From an uncultured Gammaproteobacteria bacterium (GTDB taxonomy: Bacteria > Pseudomonadota > Gammaproteobacteria > Pseudomonadales > Azotimanducaceae_A): a stretch of 19,549 bases of DNA. The position numbers and the translations under genes are program-made. How positions within the stretch are numbered: position 1 is the first letter of the stretch; every line of letters begins with the position of its first letter. The notes beneath the pieces are model-generated. The model made no database searches and had not been told where the DNA came from. It worked only from the letters and a program-made list of their open reading frames with translations. Below, piece by piece: positions 1 through 7,255 of the stretch. Location of the stretch: the NCBI GenBank assembly GCA_913041025.1, contig CAJWGQ010000031.1, positions 1 through 19,549 on the forward strand, given 5' to 3'.

Positions 1-66
1 GAGCCATCTGGGCTCGACCAGGATTTTGTTTCTACTGAAGCCATGAGTTCCTCCACATTGGTTTAA
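1..66 (+). CDS. Possible C-terminal end of a gene entering from the left
   Basis: Frame 1 is open from the first base to a TAA at 64-66 and gives 21 residues ending in SSSTLV. Nothing in it is recognisable, and an open frame this short can easily occur by chance. It is listed only because it touches the window edge. The AT-rich stretch at 67-151 that follows looks intergenic. Confidence 0.2.
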   Translation, partial: EPSGLDQDFVSTEAMSSSTLV

Positions 67-151
67 CTTCTATTGATTTGCCTCTTTCTTATAGCACATT
101 CTAAAAAACCATTTTAGATAGAATATTAATGTCTAATAGACTCCTTCGTGG

Positions 152-607
152 ATGCTTGAAGCGCTTTTTCAGGGCCAAAAGGGTTACAAGATCATCGATG
201 AAAAAACACACTACTGGGGAAACCTTGTGCAATCACCCGATGACTACGCATCAGTACGAACTGTTATAGAGAACTACATAGAAGGTAGTTTTACCGCAGA
301 TACAGCGCTGTTAAAAAGTTGTTTTCATCCAAAAGCGCTTATGTCTGGCTATTATCGTGGTGACATGGATGTTGGCTCACCGCAAACATTTTACGATCAG
401 CTTGAGTCTGAGCCGTCATCCAAGAGTTCAGGAGACGGGTATCAGGCTGAGATCAGTTTTATCCATATTGCCGGGCGTATGGCAAGCGCCGGTCTGGTTG
501 AAACCAATTTGCTTGGCTCGGACTATGTCAACCATTTCCATCTGCTTAAAATCGATGATGGTTGGCGTATCGTCAGCAAGATTTACGTTGACTCTTTGGA
601 AGATTGA
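152..607 (+). CDS. NTF2-like / putative lumazine-binding family protein
   Basis: The 151-residue product resembles small cone-shaped NTF2-fold proteins of the putative lumazine-binding/DUF4440 type. Visible hallmarks are an N-terminal helix (DYASVRTVIENYIEG), a segment rich in Phe, His and Pro (LKSCFHPKALMSGYYRGD), and a C-terminal strand pattern (NHFHLLKIDDGWRIVSKIY) in which a Trp follows Asp-Gly. Such proteins are usually small-molecule binding or unassigned, and no catalytic residue can be named here. The ATG at 152 has no clear Shine-Dalgarno site. An in-frame GTG at 227 follows GGGGA at a good distance and would give a 126-residue protein whose start fits the family better, so the first 25 residues may not be translated. 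The gene stands alone ahead of the cold shock gene. The fold is fairly secure; the function is unknown. Confidence 0.7.
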   Translation: MLEALFQGQKGYKIIDEKTHYWGNLVQSPDDYASVRTVIENYIEGSFTADTALLKSCFHPKALMSGYYRGDMDVGSPQTFYDQLESEPSSKSSGDGYQAEISFIHIAGRMASAGLVETNLLGSDYVNHFHLLKIDDGWRIVSKIYVDSLED

Positions 608-650
608 TTTTGGGCTGAATGTGGGTTCTGCATCGGTATGCATGTCTTAA

Positions 651-868
651 CGAGATTGCAGGTGCCCGCATCTGCTCGCGTGCTCGGGTAAACGCTCCGG
701 AGAAAGATCAAAGTACAGAATGATGGTCGCCTCCATGGTGTGCAGGAAATGTCTTTGATCCTGCATGGCACTCGGCAATGGTATTAGGTCGGGCAACGTC
801 GATTTGGCAATGTATTGGGTTGACCGCGTTTTGTGCAGAAAAAGTCATGTTTTTTTTGTATTAACCTC
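651..868. other. Intergenic stretch with no gene recognised
   Basis: No convincing reading frame, tRNA or repeat was found between the NTF2-like gene and the cold shock promoter. Short open frames here lack ribosome sites and family resemblance. A run of eight T residues at 850-857 lies just before the proposed promoter. Confidence 0.4.
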
Positions 869-874
869 TATAAT
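869..874 (+). promoter_or_regulatory. Candidate -10 box (TATAAT) for the cold shock gene
   Basis: A perfect TATAAT lies about 135 bases before the ATG of the cold shock gene. The -35 region at the expected spacing is weak. Transcription would start near 881 and leave an untranslated leader of about 128 bases. A small GTCC/GGAC hairpin sits near 880-898. Long structured leaders are characteristic of cold-inducible csp mRNAs, but no match to the E. coli cold box was seen. Confidence 0.45.
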
Positions 875-1008
875 CCGGGGTCCAGAACAATACGGACTGG
901 TATTTTCTGGGATTTTGACAAATCGTGGATGTTATCGAGTAGTGCCACCATCCTTGTGTGAGCAAAATATTCTTATCATCTCTAATTGAAAGGAACTAGG
1001 AGAAAGTA

Positions 1009-1215
1009 ATGGCTAAAGGAACGGTAAAGTGGTTTGATGCAGGTAAAGGTTTTGGGTTTATCACGCCGGATGACGGTGGTAAGGATCTCTTTGTTCACCA
1101 CTCGGCAATCCAGTCAGGCGGGGACTACGCTACGTTGAGCGATGGGCAGGCTGTTGAATTTGAGGTCGGCCAGACTCAAAAAGGACCCTGCGCTAATAAC
1201 GTTGTAGCACTTTAG
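1009..1215 (+). CDS. CspA-family cold shock protein
   Basis: The 68-residue length is typical of a single cold shock domain. The protein is a five-stranded OB-fold RNA/DNA chaperone that melts mRNA structure in the cytoplasm. Both nucleic-acid binding motifs are intact: RNP1 as KGFGFI (residues 13-18) and RNP2 as DLFVHHS (residues 27-33), preceded by GTVKWFD. A strong ribosome site (AGGAG) lies just ahead of the ATG. The leader of about 128 bases suggests post-transcriptional, cold-responsive control, although csp paralogues are not all cold-induced and the paralogue cannot be told from sequence. The gene is monocistronic, with a hairpin directly after the stop. Confidence 0.95.
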   Translation: MAKGTVKWFDAGKGFGFITPDDGGKDLFVHHSAIQSGGDYATLSDGQAVEFEVGQTQKGPCANNVVAL

Positions 1216-1218
1216 GAA

Positions 1219-1247
1219 CGGGCAACCTTAAATGGTTGCTTGCCTGT
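1219..1247 (+). terminator. Hairpin after the cold shock gene, probable terminator
   Basis: GGCAACC (1221-1227) can pair with GGTTGC (1234-1239) plus the following GCC, across a short AT loop. Only a weak T-rich tail (TGTTATT) follows. Its position directly after the csp stop supports a terminator. Confidence 0.4.
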
Positions 1248-1353
1248 TATTCAGGCACTCCTCACGGCGGATGGGAATTTGGAGAAAAGGTCCGGGCACG
1301 TAGACCGGAGGCAGAAGAGTTCCGGTTCTGTTTTGATTGAAATGGGGAGTTTC

Positions 1354-2079
1354 TCAGTTGTAGCGAGCCGCCTCTTTGTAAGCAAGATAGATGGTGCTGG
1401 ACGATTCACCTCCCGTATATGGATTCGGAAACGTTACTCGTTGCGACTTCGCAGATGAGAATACCTCGTTCAGCAACCCGGTAAACGCGTCATCTGGTGG
1501 ATCATTGGACCATAGGCCAAAGACCCCGCCGGGATGCAACGAGGCCGCCAACGAAGCAAGTCCTGAGTCGGTGTAGAACGCGCTATTCCTCTCGTCCAGC
1601 CAGTGGCTGGGAGAATGGTCAATATCGAGCAACACGGCGTGAAACAAACGGCCCGAATCATTCGGGTCGAAACTGCCAGATGCTGCCGCCAGTTTAAAGA
1701 AATCTTCGTGCATCAGGGAACAGCGAGAATCCAGTGTGAGCTTATCCCCTAGCGGTACCAGTCCCAGCTGGTGCCACGAGATAACGGGCGCCATTACCTC
1801 GATGACCAGCAGTGAGCGAACCGCCTGATTGTCTAATGCCTTGGCAGCGGTATAGCCAAGACCTAGCCCCCCAACGACTACATCGAGTTTTTGGGTATCG
1901 AGCGACTGTAGCGCGAGTGTGGCAAGTTGCTCCTCCGCCTCGACGAACAAACTGGACATAAGGAATTCCTCGCCAAGCTTGACCTCGTAGAGGACCTTTC
2001 CGTTCAGCCTCGGTTCCGAACGCCGTCGCAGACTGATTGGACCCAGCGGGGTCTCGCGGTAATCGAGTTCTTCAAACAT
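1354..2079 (-). CDS. Spermidine synthase-like (SAM-fold) protein
   Basis: The 241-residue protein has the Rossmann core of the spermidine synthase/class I methyltransferase superfamily. A glycine-rich motif I, VVGGLGLGYTA, lies near residues 67-77, followed by an acidic strand end (LLVIEVM). A second acidic strand (AVLLDIDHSP) stands where polyamine synthases carry their catalytic Asp, and a later segment (LHPGGVFGLWSND) matches the usual LKPGG turn. Similar proteins of this length are often labelled spermidine synthase without proof that they make polyamines. A GTG at 2091 is also in frame, but the GGGAG next to it favours the ATG at 2079. The gene is convergent with the cold shock gene and has no operon partner. 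The fold is confident; the reaction is not. Confidence 0.75.
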   Translation of the reverse strand: MFEELDYRETPLGPISLRRRSEPRLNGKVLYEVKLGEEFLMSSLFVEAEEQLATLALQSLDTQKLDVVVGGLGLGYTAAKALDNQAVRSLLVIEVMAPVISWHQLGLVPLGDKLTLDSRCSLMHEDFFKLAAASGSFDPNDSGRLFHAVLLDIDHSPSHWLDERNSAFYTDSGLASLAASLHPGGVFGLWSNDPPDDAFTGLLNEVFSSAKSQRVTFPNPYTGGESSSTIYLAYKEAARYN

Positions 2080-2091
2080 CAGCAAAGCCAC

Positions 2092-2589
2092 TCCCAGCGA
2101 GACAATCGCTCGGGTTTAGAATTTATTTGGTGAGTCATGACTTTCTGAGCAGGGTTTTATAAAAAATCCTGAATCCGCTTCCGTTGGGTGACGATCTGTA
2201 CACCAGTATGAGCAAACGCTCGAAGGCATCTCCCTGAGTAATCGCCAAAGAGTACTGCGGTCCTTGGAGTAGCTCAACTTTAAATTGTAGCCGGGTATGC
2301 AAAAGAAAGCCTGTAATCGATTTAGAGAAAAAGCAGCAACGTCGACGGTGTTAGTGGTGAGGCGAGCGAAAAGGCATTTTCAAAAATTCAGATCGTGAGC
2401 CGGAATTACCGTTGACGGCTCCTGTCCCCCTATATTAGTTTCCCACAAGGCCTAAGGGTATTATTTGGCATGAACCGGGGTCTTGTTGTGTTGGGTGGTT
2501 TGGGTGTCGTTTGGCCGAGTCAGACCCAATAGGCTAATTCGGTTTGCGGGAGTTTGGAGAAAATACAAGCACACTCTTGGGTAAGTTTC
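2092..2589. other. Intergenic stretch; only a short remnant-like ORF
   Basis: No full gene is visible. A perfect 6-bp hairpin (GAGCCG/CGGCTC) lies at 2397-2421. A 20-codon frame at 2470-2532 encodes MNRGLVVLGGLGVVWPSQTQ, which faintly recalls the first residues of DUF2905 membrane proteins and could be a decayed start. No tRNA, riboswitch or mobile element was recognised. Confidence 0.35.
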
Positions 2590-3183
2590 ATGGGCAATGC
2601 ACTGCAATTTAGAACGGCAATAGAAGACGACTGTACCGAGCTGACGCTAATTAGGGACATAGCGGGCCGAAGGATGCCTTCTTACCTTTGGAGTCAGGAA
2701 GTGAAGCAAGGACAATCCGTTTTTGAATATGGCAGAGACAAAATAAGAGCCGATACGAATTACGATGCCCATTTTAGAAACTGGCGGGTTGCAGAACTTC
2801 AATCTAAATTTGTAGGCGCATTTTTCGGGTTTTTGGTGAACGACCCCTATCCAGATATTGACCTTGATGCTGTTCCAGAATGTTTCCGACCATGTGTAGA
2901 ACTTGAAAGAGTGGCTCGTGGATGCTGGTTGCTGCAGGCAATTGCCATATTGCCGGAATATCGGGGGAGGGGATTAGCACGACAGCTTTTAGGCAATGCG
3001 GAAAGTGTCGCGAAGGATGCTGGTGCGAACAGGATCGCTTTACAGGTGGAAGAGGTAAACGAAGTTGCCTTTAAAACGTATCAGAGAAATGGCTACGTCG
3101 AAGTGGATCGTAGACCGTACGTGCATTTCCCTGGCTCCGAAGACACTGGTGACGTTGTTCTGATGTGGATGGAATTGAGCTAG
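2590..3183 (+). CDS. GNAT family N-acetyltransferase
   Basis: The 197-residue protein fits the Gcn5-related N-acetyltransferase fold, which moves an acetyl group from acetyl-CoA to an amine. It opens with the usual first strand (LQFRTAIEDD). The coenzyme-A binding motif A is clear near residues 117-134: AIAILPEYRGRGLARQLL, with the Arg-Gly-Arg-Gly pyrophosphate loop. Motif B follows (NEVAFKTYQRNGYVEV), where an Asn/Tyr pattern is expected. A TTG at 2554 is in frame but sits too close to its GGGAG, so the ATG at 2590, which starts right before the first strand, is preferred. Its TAG shares CTAG with the stop of the convergent transporter. The substrate cannot be inferred. Confidence 0.8.
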   Translation: MGNALQFRTAIEDDCTELTLIRDIAGRRMPSYLWSQEVKQGQSVFEYGRDKIRADTNYDAHFRNWRVAELQSKFVGAFFGFLVNDPYPDIDLDAVPECFRPCVELERVARGCWLLQAIAILPEYRGRGLARQLLGNAESVAKDAGANRIALQVEEVNEVAFKTYQRNGYVEVDRRPYVHFPGSEDTGDVVLMWMELS

Positions 3184-4061
3184 GACGCAGTTGATCTGGC
3201 CCGAGCGCTGAATATCGCGTTTCCGGCAATGGCCCCAAGCAAGACGCAACCACCCGCCAAGGTATTGGAGGTCACTGTCTCTCCCAGGAGCAGCCAGACC
3301 CAAAGCGGCGCCAGAAGCACCTCTGCCAGCGACATCAGGGTGAGTTCTACGGCGGGAAGCGCTTTGGAGCCCAGCGTATAAAGCACTAAGCCTGCCCCTA
3401 CCTGAAATACACCCATTCCGATAGAAATACCCGAGTCTTGCAACGAGATCGCTAGGGGTAGCCCCAAACCAACACAGATTACGGCCGTAATCACGACGCC
3501 AAAAATCCCCGACAGGAAGACAGACGGCAGCATCTCGCTCTCCTTTCCCCAGCGAAGCGTAACGGTAAAAGCGGCAAAGCCTAGGGCTGACCCTAGTGCG
3601 GCAAAGCTTCCTTTAAGACTGCCACCAAAGGTTTGGTTGCTGACCATTATTCCAATACCCACTATCGCAAAACAAATTGCGACCCACGTACCACTATGGA
3701 CTCGCTCACGCAATATGCCCCACCCCAAGACTGCGGCAAGAAAAGGAGCTGCGGCAAAAAGAAGCATGGCGTTGGCCACAGACGTGGTCTGGAGTGCGTA
3801 GATTCCACCTGCATACGCCACCACAAGAGATAGCGCTGCTATCACCCCAGGCAATCCTGCATGGCGTACCTGGATCAGTGGCGTGTCGCTTGAGCGCATT
3901 CGAATCACGATAAACAAAAATATCGTGAGACTCACGGATCGATATAGCAGGATTTGCCATACGTCAGCTTCCTGAATCAGTCGAATTCCGAGCCCAACCG
4001 TTGACCAGAGGATGCCCGCAGTAAATACAAGCAGCAAGCTGTGTGTATGAGTTAACTTCAT
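3180..4061 (-). CDS. EamA/DMT-superfamily membrane transporter
   Basis: The 293-residue, strongly hydrophobic protein has about ten membrane segments arranged as two EamA repeats (roughly residues 5-135 and 150-287). This is the standard size for drug/metabolite exporters of the inner membrane. Typical signs are an early LWSTVGLGIRLIQ segment and the repeated acidic/glycine turns LGWGILRERVHSGTW and LLGETVTSNTLAGG, which end each half before the last helices. Members export amino acids, nucleotide-sugars or other small metabolites; no substrate can be read from the sequence. It lies 54 bases after the MFS gene on the same strand, so the two may be co-transcribed. The ribosome site is weak (GATAAGG, rather far from the ATG). 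Confidence 0.88.
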   Translation of the reverse strand: MKLTHTHSLLLVFTAGILWSTVGLGIRLIQEADVWQILLYRSVSLTIFLFIVIRMRSSDTPLIQVRHAGLPGVIAALSLVVAYAGGIYALQTTSVANAMLLFAAAPFLAAVLGWGILRERVHSGTWVAICFAIVGIGIMVSNQTFGGSLKGSFAALGSALGFAAFTVTLRWGKESEMLPSVFLSGIFGVVITAVICVGLGLPLAISLQDSGISIGMGVFQVGAGLVLYTLGSKALPAVELTLMSLAEVLLAPLWVWLLLGETVTSNTLAGGCVLLGAIAGNAIFSARARSTAS

Positions 4062-4115
4062 AGCTAGATCACGCCTTATCCTCTGTCCTCAGATACGGGT
4101 ATTTCAACAGCCTTC

Positions 4116-5312
4116 TTACCGCATGCGGGCAGGAATGAAGCGCGTCATCAGGCTCGTGGCCAGCATCCCGAATCCGGTGAAGATAAATACGGCCGGCAGT
4201 GGGAAGATGGCGAGTACACCTGAATAAACGCCTGGAAAGGCGAGGCTCGAAACAGATCGATAACTACCGAACACGGTGGCCATTTCAGAGCGCTCCCAGG
4301 ATCGCACCGCGCGGTAGAACAGCGTGTTCCCTACCGAGTCACATAACACGGAAAACAGCGCCGCCAACAGTATTAGTGATACCGCCAGATACGGCAGGCC
4401 CATGGAAATACCGATCCCGATAGTCACCAAGCCCGCGCCACAATAGCCAACGAGCAGCACCCTACGAATCCCGTGACGTTGGATCGTGCCACGCAGTAAC
4501 GGCGTCGCCATTACGAAGCTTACGGCCACTGACACTAGCGCACCACCCATGGTTTCTCCAAGCCCGGCGGTGACGCAGAAGATTGGCACATAGATGAAGT
4601 ACATGGTCCACCAACCGGAGCGTACCGCCGATAACAGATAAACAAGGGTCATTCGCGGCTGCGCGAAAAACCTCGGCAGATAGCGAATCGGGTTGGTCAC
4701 GGCAACCTGCTTGCTGCCGCGTGTTGATTCGTCAGAGAACCGCAGGTAGAAAAAATAGGCACCAAGCAGTAGGACGACGACGGCGCCGACAAGGAAAGGC
4801 GCTGCGGGATTTACCGCGTTGCGCAGATAGACTCCTAGAAACGGACCGACGCTCCAGGAGAACGCAAGGAAAAACATGCGTATGGGCTCATAGCGGCCAA
4901 AATCCTGGCGCCGTACGTGCCCCATCAAGTAAAGGTTGAGCGTTACGTCGATACAGGACGCGGCGAACAGATGCAACGCCATGCCGATACAGAACGCCCA
5001 TAGTTCGTCGTGCATGAAAAGCAGCATGCTGACCACGCCGGACACGATGCCTAGCATGAACGTGCCGCGCCGAGCCAGGCACCTCACTAGCCAGGGTACC
5101 GCGAGACTCATACCAACGCCCAGAATCCCGAGCACGAAGAAGAAAATACTCACGGCCTGCGCCGACCCGAAACGCTCAAGTGCCATCAGCGGCACCGCCG
5201 TCACGATGATGGATCGATACAGCGGCTCCAGGGTAAACAGGACCAAAAACGACGATTTGGTCGGGCGGCTGAATGCGCGCAGATCCGGACGATTGGTGAG
5301 CAGGCGTTTCAA
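4116..5312 (-). CDS. MFS transporter
   Basis: The 398-residue protein has about twelve hydrophobic segments with a basic central loop (DESTRGSKQVAVTNPIRYL) between the two six-helix halves, the Major Facilitator Superfamily layout. A basic loop in the first half (RCLARRGT) stands where motif A (GxLaDrxGrr) usually lies, although the motif itself is degenerate. The only plausible start is a TTG at 5312 without a clear ribosome site. The frame stays open upstream for at least 30 codons with no ATG or GTG, so the true start is uncertain. Residue 43 is the first internal Met and would cut into the first helix. It is the first gene of a probable two-gene unit with the EamA transporter. Substrate and direction are unknown. 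Confidence 0.85.
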   Translation of the reverse strand: MKRLLTNRPDLRAFSRPTKSSFLVLFTLEPLYRSIIVTAVPLMALERFGSAQAVSIFFFVLGILGVGMSLAVPWLVRCLARRGTFMLGIVSGVVSMLLFMHDELWAFCIGMALHLFAASCIDVTLNLYLMGHVRRQDFGRYEPIRMFFLAFSWSVGPFLGVYLRNAVNPAAPFLVGAVVVLLLGAYFFYLRFSDESTRGSKQVAVTNPIRYLPRFFAQPRMTLVYLLSAVRSGWWTMYFIYVPIFCVTAGLGETMGGALVSVAVSFVMATPLLRGTIQRHGIRRVLLVGYCGAGLVTIGIGISMGLPYLAVSLILLAALFSVLCDSVGNTLFYRAVRSWERSEMATVFGSYRSVSSLAFPGVYSGVLAIFPLPAVFIFTGFGMLATSLMTRFIPARMR

Positions 5313-5488
5313 TTTAACCGGACAATAGCGCAGGACCGAACAGGGCGTTTTGGCAAGCGCGAATGTACTACATTTCAGAACATTGTCGGCACACCCGAAA
5401 AAGAGGGATGTCCACGCCGTTAAGATCCCTTAAAGAGTGGAGTACGATATAGGAATCAGTCACAAGTTCACCAGAAGGTATTCAATTA

Positions 5489-5629
5489 GTGAATTCAAAT
5501 TATCTATTATTTGGCCTTGCCCTTTTCCTAGTTGGATTGGCGATAGGTTGTGCTTTAGGAAATCACTGGATCAAGGTGACTTTCTACTGGACCCAAAATA
5601 AAATTCGGCATCTACGAGATCATCATTGA
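5489..5629 (+). CDS. Small single-span membrane protein (46 aa)
   Basis: This frame starts at GTG with AGAAGG ten bases upstream and encodes a hydrophobic helix (LLFGLALFLVGLAIGCALG) followed by a basic, aromatic tail (HWIKVTFYWTQNKIRHLRDHH). The amphipathic organisation, the ribosome site and its position 44 bases before the DUF1289 gene support a real membrane peptide. No family was recognised. The tail would probably stay in the cytoplasm by the positive-inside rule, which makes it a possible small regulator or an anchor for a partner protein. Confidence 0.5.
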   Translation: MNSNYLLFGLALFLVGLAIGCALGNHWIKVTFYWTQNKIRHLRDHH

Positions 5630-5673
5630 TCGAAAAAACTTCGATCGGATTACCGAAGGCTTTAAAAACGTAA

Positions 5674-5886
5674 ATGAATGAACAGGATAAATATAGGCAA
5701 GTCAGAAGTCCTTGTGTAAGCACTTGCGAATACAACGAGAACTACTATTGCATTGGTTGCAAACGCCACATGGATGAAATCATTGATTGGCTTGATTACT
5801 CGGATGAGAAACGAAAGTCTGTCATGCAAGAGTTACTAACTCGTGATATCGATAAATCTTCCGATCTAACGTTCAGGAATTACTAG
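5674..5886 (+). CDS. DUF1289 domain-containing small Cys-rich protein
   Basis: The 70-residue protein matches the DUF1289 pattern closely: SPCVSTC (Cys14, Cys18), then CIGCKR (Cys26, Cys29), then EIIDWLDYSDEKRKSVM. The four cysteines form a probable zinc or iron-sulfur site, which is inferred because the family has no settled biochemical role. The length is normal for the family. No strong ribosome site is visible before the ATG. It lies between two tiny membrane-protein genes and upstream of a DUF2470 gene, possibly as one transcript. Confidence 0.85.
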   Translation: MNEQDKYRQVRSPCVSTCEYNENYYCIGCKRHMDEIIDWLDYSDEKRKSVMQELLTRDIDKSSDLTFRNY

Positions 5887-5969
5887 CCGTTATTGATATC
5901 GACCATCCCGTGGGTGACAGCGGGAACCTTACCTACATGATCCCTCAATCTAAATTGTCGTTGATATAA

Positions 5970-6071
5970 ATGAGCAAGAAGCCATCAATAGTTTCAAGTC
6001 CTGGCTTCATCGTCACTGCTGTGGTCATTGTCATCGGCATGTTTGTGGTGCTGCGACTGCTCAGTCAGTGA
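5970..6071 (+). CDS. Tiny single-span membrane protein (33 aa)
   Basis: An ATG-started frame encodes a basic head (MSKKPSIVSS), one long hydrophobic helix (GFIVTAVVIVIGMFVVLRLL) and a short tail. Its TGA lies four bases before the ATG of the DUF2470 gene, an arrangement typical of translational coupling. No family is recognised. The composition and spacing suggest a genuine small membrane protein, although the Shine-Dalgarno site is weak. Confidence 0.45.
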   Translation: MSKKPSIVSSPGFIVTAVVIVIGMFVVLRLLSQ

Positions 6072-6075
6072 CACG

Positions 6076-6381
6076 ATGACTATCAAAAATATCAATTCGG
6101 ACTTGGAAGAGCGTCTCAATGAAGTAAAGAATGGCGTCATCAACCACATGAATAAAGATCATGCGGAGGCGAACCTAACCTATGTGAGAGCGCTGGCCGG
6201 AGTGCCCGATGCAACGTCGGCTAGGATTATCGATTTCGACCAGTTCCGAGTGTCTTTGACTGCTGAGACACTCAATGGATCATCGAACGTCCAAGTTCAG
6301 TTCTTAGAGCCTCTAGAGAAAAGTGAGGATATTCGGCCCGCTCTAATCAAGCTTTTGAAGTACGCAAGGACTCGTGGTTGA
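6076..6381 (+). CDS. DUF2470 domain protein (HugZ C-terminal-like)
   Basis: The 101-residue protein is almost entirely a DUF2470 domain, found at the C terminus of HugZ-type heme iron utilisation proteins and pyridoxamine-oxidase-like proteins. The hallmark INHMNKDHAEANLTYVRAL (near residues 22-40) carries the His and Asp/His residues of the family, followed by the paired strands ARIIDFDQFRVSLT and the helix RPALIKLLKYAR. The N-terminal split-barrel oxidase domain is absent, so this is a stand-alone domain. The ATG at 6076 is preferred to an upstream one in the same frame, because that extension runs through the upstream small membrane gene out of its frame. Heme handling is an inference from the family only. 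Confidence 0.82.
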   Translation: MTIKNINSDLEERLNEVKNGVINHMNKDHAEANLTYVRALAGVPDATSARIIDFDQFRVSLTAETLNGSSNVQVQFLEPLEKSEDIRPALIKLLKYARTRG

Positions 6382-6384
6382 GGA

Positions 6385-6400
6385 GAGCGCCTACGCGCTC
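6385..6400. terminator. GC-rich hairpin between convergent genes
   Basis: A perfect stem GAGCGC-CTAC-GCGCTC starts four bases after the DUF2470 stop. An AT-rich stretch without a proper T run follows. It may end transcription of the forward operon and possibly that of the reverse small-protein operon. The remaining 140 bases to 6542 hold nothing else recognised. Confidence 0.45.
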
Positions 6401-6542
6401 GGATAATTAACCCACGGTCTTGCACTCTGATCTTCGCAGAACCTGCCGATAATCTTTTGACTTTCAGCCATTAGAGGATCGGAGTTATATTTCACTCGAT
6501 GCTGCCAAAAACGAACGCCAATGTTTTCTTGCGCTTTGGCCG

Positions 6543-6656
6543 TTATTCTGATTTCTTAAACTTTGAGGCTGAAAACTCTTTAACGGTGAGTATGAGAGCC
6601 ACAACCATAAGTGAGAAAACGGCAACGCCAGTTAAAAAAAGGATGTCATCGGTCAT
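6543..6656 (-). CDS. Small single-span membrane protein (37 aa)
   Basis: The frame starts at the ATG at 6656 and encodes MTDDILFLTGVAVFSLMVVA followed by LILTV and a basic tail (KEFSASKFKKSE). One hydrophobic helix is flanked by an acidic N terminus and a lysine-rich C terminus, so the tail should be cytoplasmic. Its start overlaps the end of the preceding gene by eleven bases (ATGACCGATGA), which strongly suggests coupled translation. It is the last gene of a three-gene reverse operon of small membrane proteins. No family was recognised. Confidence 0.5.
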   Translation of the reverse strand: MTDDILFLTGVAVFSLMVVALILTVKEFSASKFKKSE

Positions 6657-6831
6657 TTAACTTCCCCCAAATCATCATTAGTTTGAAGTAAATACCAAAG
6701 CCCAAAATCGCTGGAACCCAAATGGCGGTAAAAATCCCTTCTATCCGTTGACCATTGAACCAAAGGTAACCGGAGACGAAGAATGAAATCATTACACCTA
6801 AAAGTAAAAAAAAGTCAGACCTTTTAAACAT
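6646..6831 (-). CDS. Small two-span membrane protein (61 aa)
   Basis: A textbook Shine-Dalgarno site (AGGAGG, six bases from the ATG) fixes the start at 6831 and rules out a longer frame beginning at 6870. The product has two hydrophobic helices (FFLLLGVMISFFVSGYLWF and IFTAIWVPAILGFGIYFKLM) joined by a polar loop (NGQRIEG). The family was not recognised, but the pattern resembles short uncharacterised membrane proteins of marine proteobacteria. It begins ten bases after the upstream gene and overlaps the downstream one, so it is the middle gene of a compact operon. Confidence 0.7.
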   Translation of the reverse strand: MFKRSDFFLLLGVMISFFVSGYLWFNGQRIEGIFTAIWVPAILGFGIYFKLMMIWGKLNDR

Positions 6832-6841
6832 TTTTAGCCTC

Positions 6842-7030
6842 CTATCTGTTTCTGGTCGAAAAAGCGGCAATTAGGCATCCGATGATAGCGATGCCCGAAG
6901 GGATTCTAATGTTAGAGACACTGACACCCTCTAGCTCTAACGGAACAACACCAAACAAGCCTAAGCCTATATAGAGCGACCCAGCCATAATCAGGGATAC
7001 CCCAAGGCGTTCAAAAAATAGCCTATTCAT
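6842..7030 (-). CDS. Small two-span membrane protein (62 aa)
   Basis: The product has two hydrophobic segments (LGVSLIMAGSLYIGLGLFGV and IPSGIAIIGCLIAAF) linked by a short loop, and a basic end (STRNR). The ATG at 7030 gives a start typical of membrane proteins (MNRLFFERLG). An in-frame TTG at 7075 with AAAGGGG upstream would add 15 polar residues and cannot be excluded. It is the first gene of the reverse operon and diverges from the DUF1636/ABC operon, sharing the intergenic region that holds the Zur-like operator. Function unknown. Confidence 0.6.
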   Translation of the reverse strand: MNRLFFERLGVSLIMAGSLYIGLGLFGVVPLELEGVSVSNIRIPSGIAIIGCLIAAFSTRNR

Positions 7031-7138
7031 AAATTTCACTTTAACCGACGGGCCATGATCTTGCCGTGAAGTCAATCCTGGCCCCTTTCGGCTCGAACTT
7101 GGGAGTATTCGAAGGGGGAGTTTACTAAAAAAACGTTA

Positions 7139-7153
7139 TGTTATAAGATAACA
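7139..7153. promoter_or_regulatory. Zur-like operator (perfect inverted repeat)
   Basis: TGTTATAAGATAACA consists of two perfect 6-base arms around AAG. The inner 13 bases (GTTATAAGATAAC) differ at one position from the gammaproteobacterial Zur core as I recall it (GTTATANTATAAC). The site lies 102 bases before the DUF1636 start and about 108 bases before the divergent small-protein operon, so it could control either or both. Metal identity is inferred from the motif alone. Confidence 0.6.
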
Positions 7154-7255
7154 ATATAGGCTTTGAATTAAGTTATTGGCGTAGTAACAAAAACCTATTA
7201 GTCGTAACAGTCAGTCACCGATACTATGCCTATATACCAAGAGTAAATTTTTTAT

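Noticed and set aside
2270..2320. tRNA-like stretch (GGAGTAGCTCAAC)
   Set aside because: A D-arm-like phrase is present, but no acceptor stem, anticodon arm or TTCGANC loop could be placed.
6028..6075. N-terminal extension of the DUF2470 protein from an upstream ATG
   Set aside because: It would read the DNA of the small membrane-protein gene out of frame (Cys-rich product); the DUF2470 protein fits the ATG at 6076.
7088..7110. tRNA T-loop-like GGCTCGAACTTGGG
   Set aside because: No matching stem or further tRNA arms on either strand.
7076..7255. Cobalamin riboswitch ahead of the importer operon
   Set aside because: No B12-box-like sequence or long structured leader was recognised; the only clear signal is the Zur-like inverted repeat.
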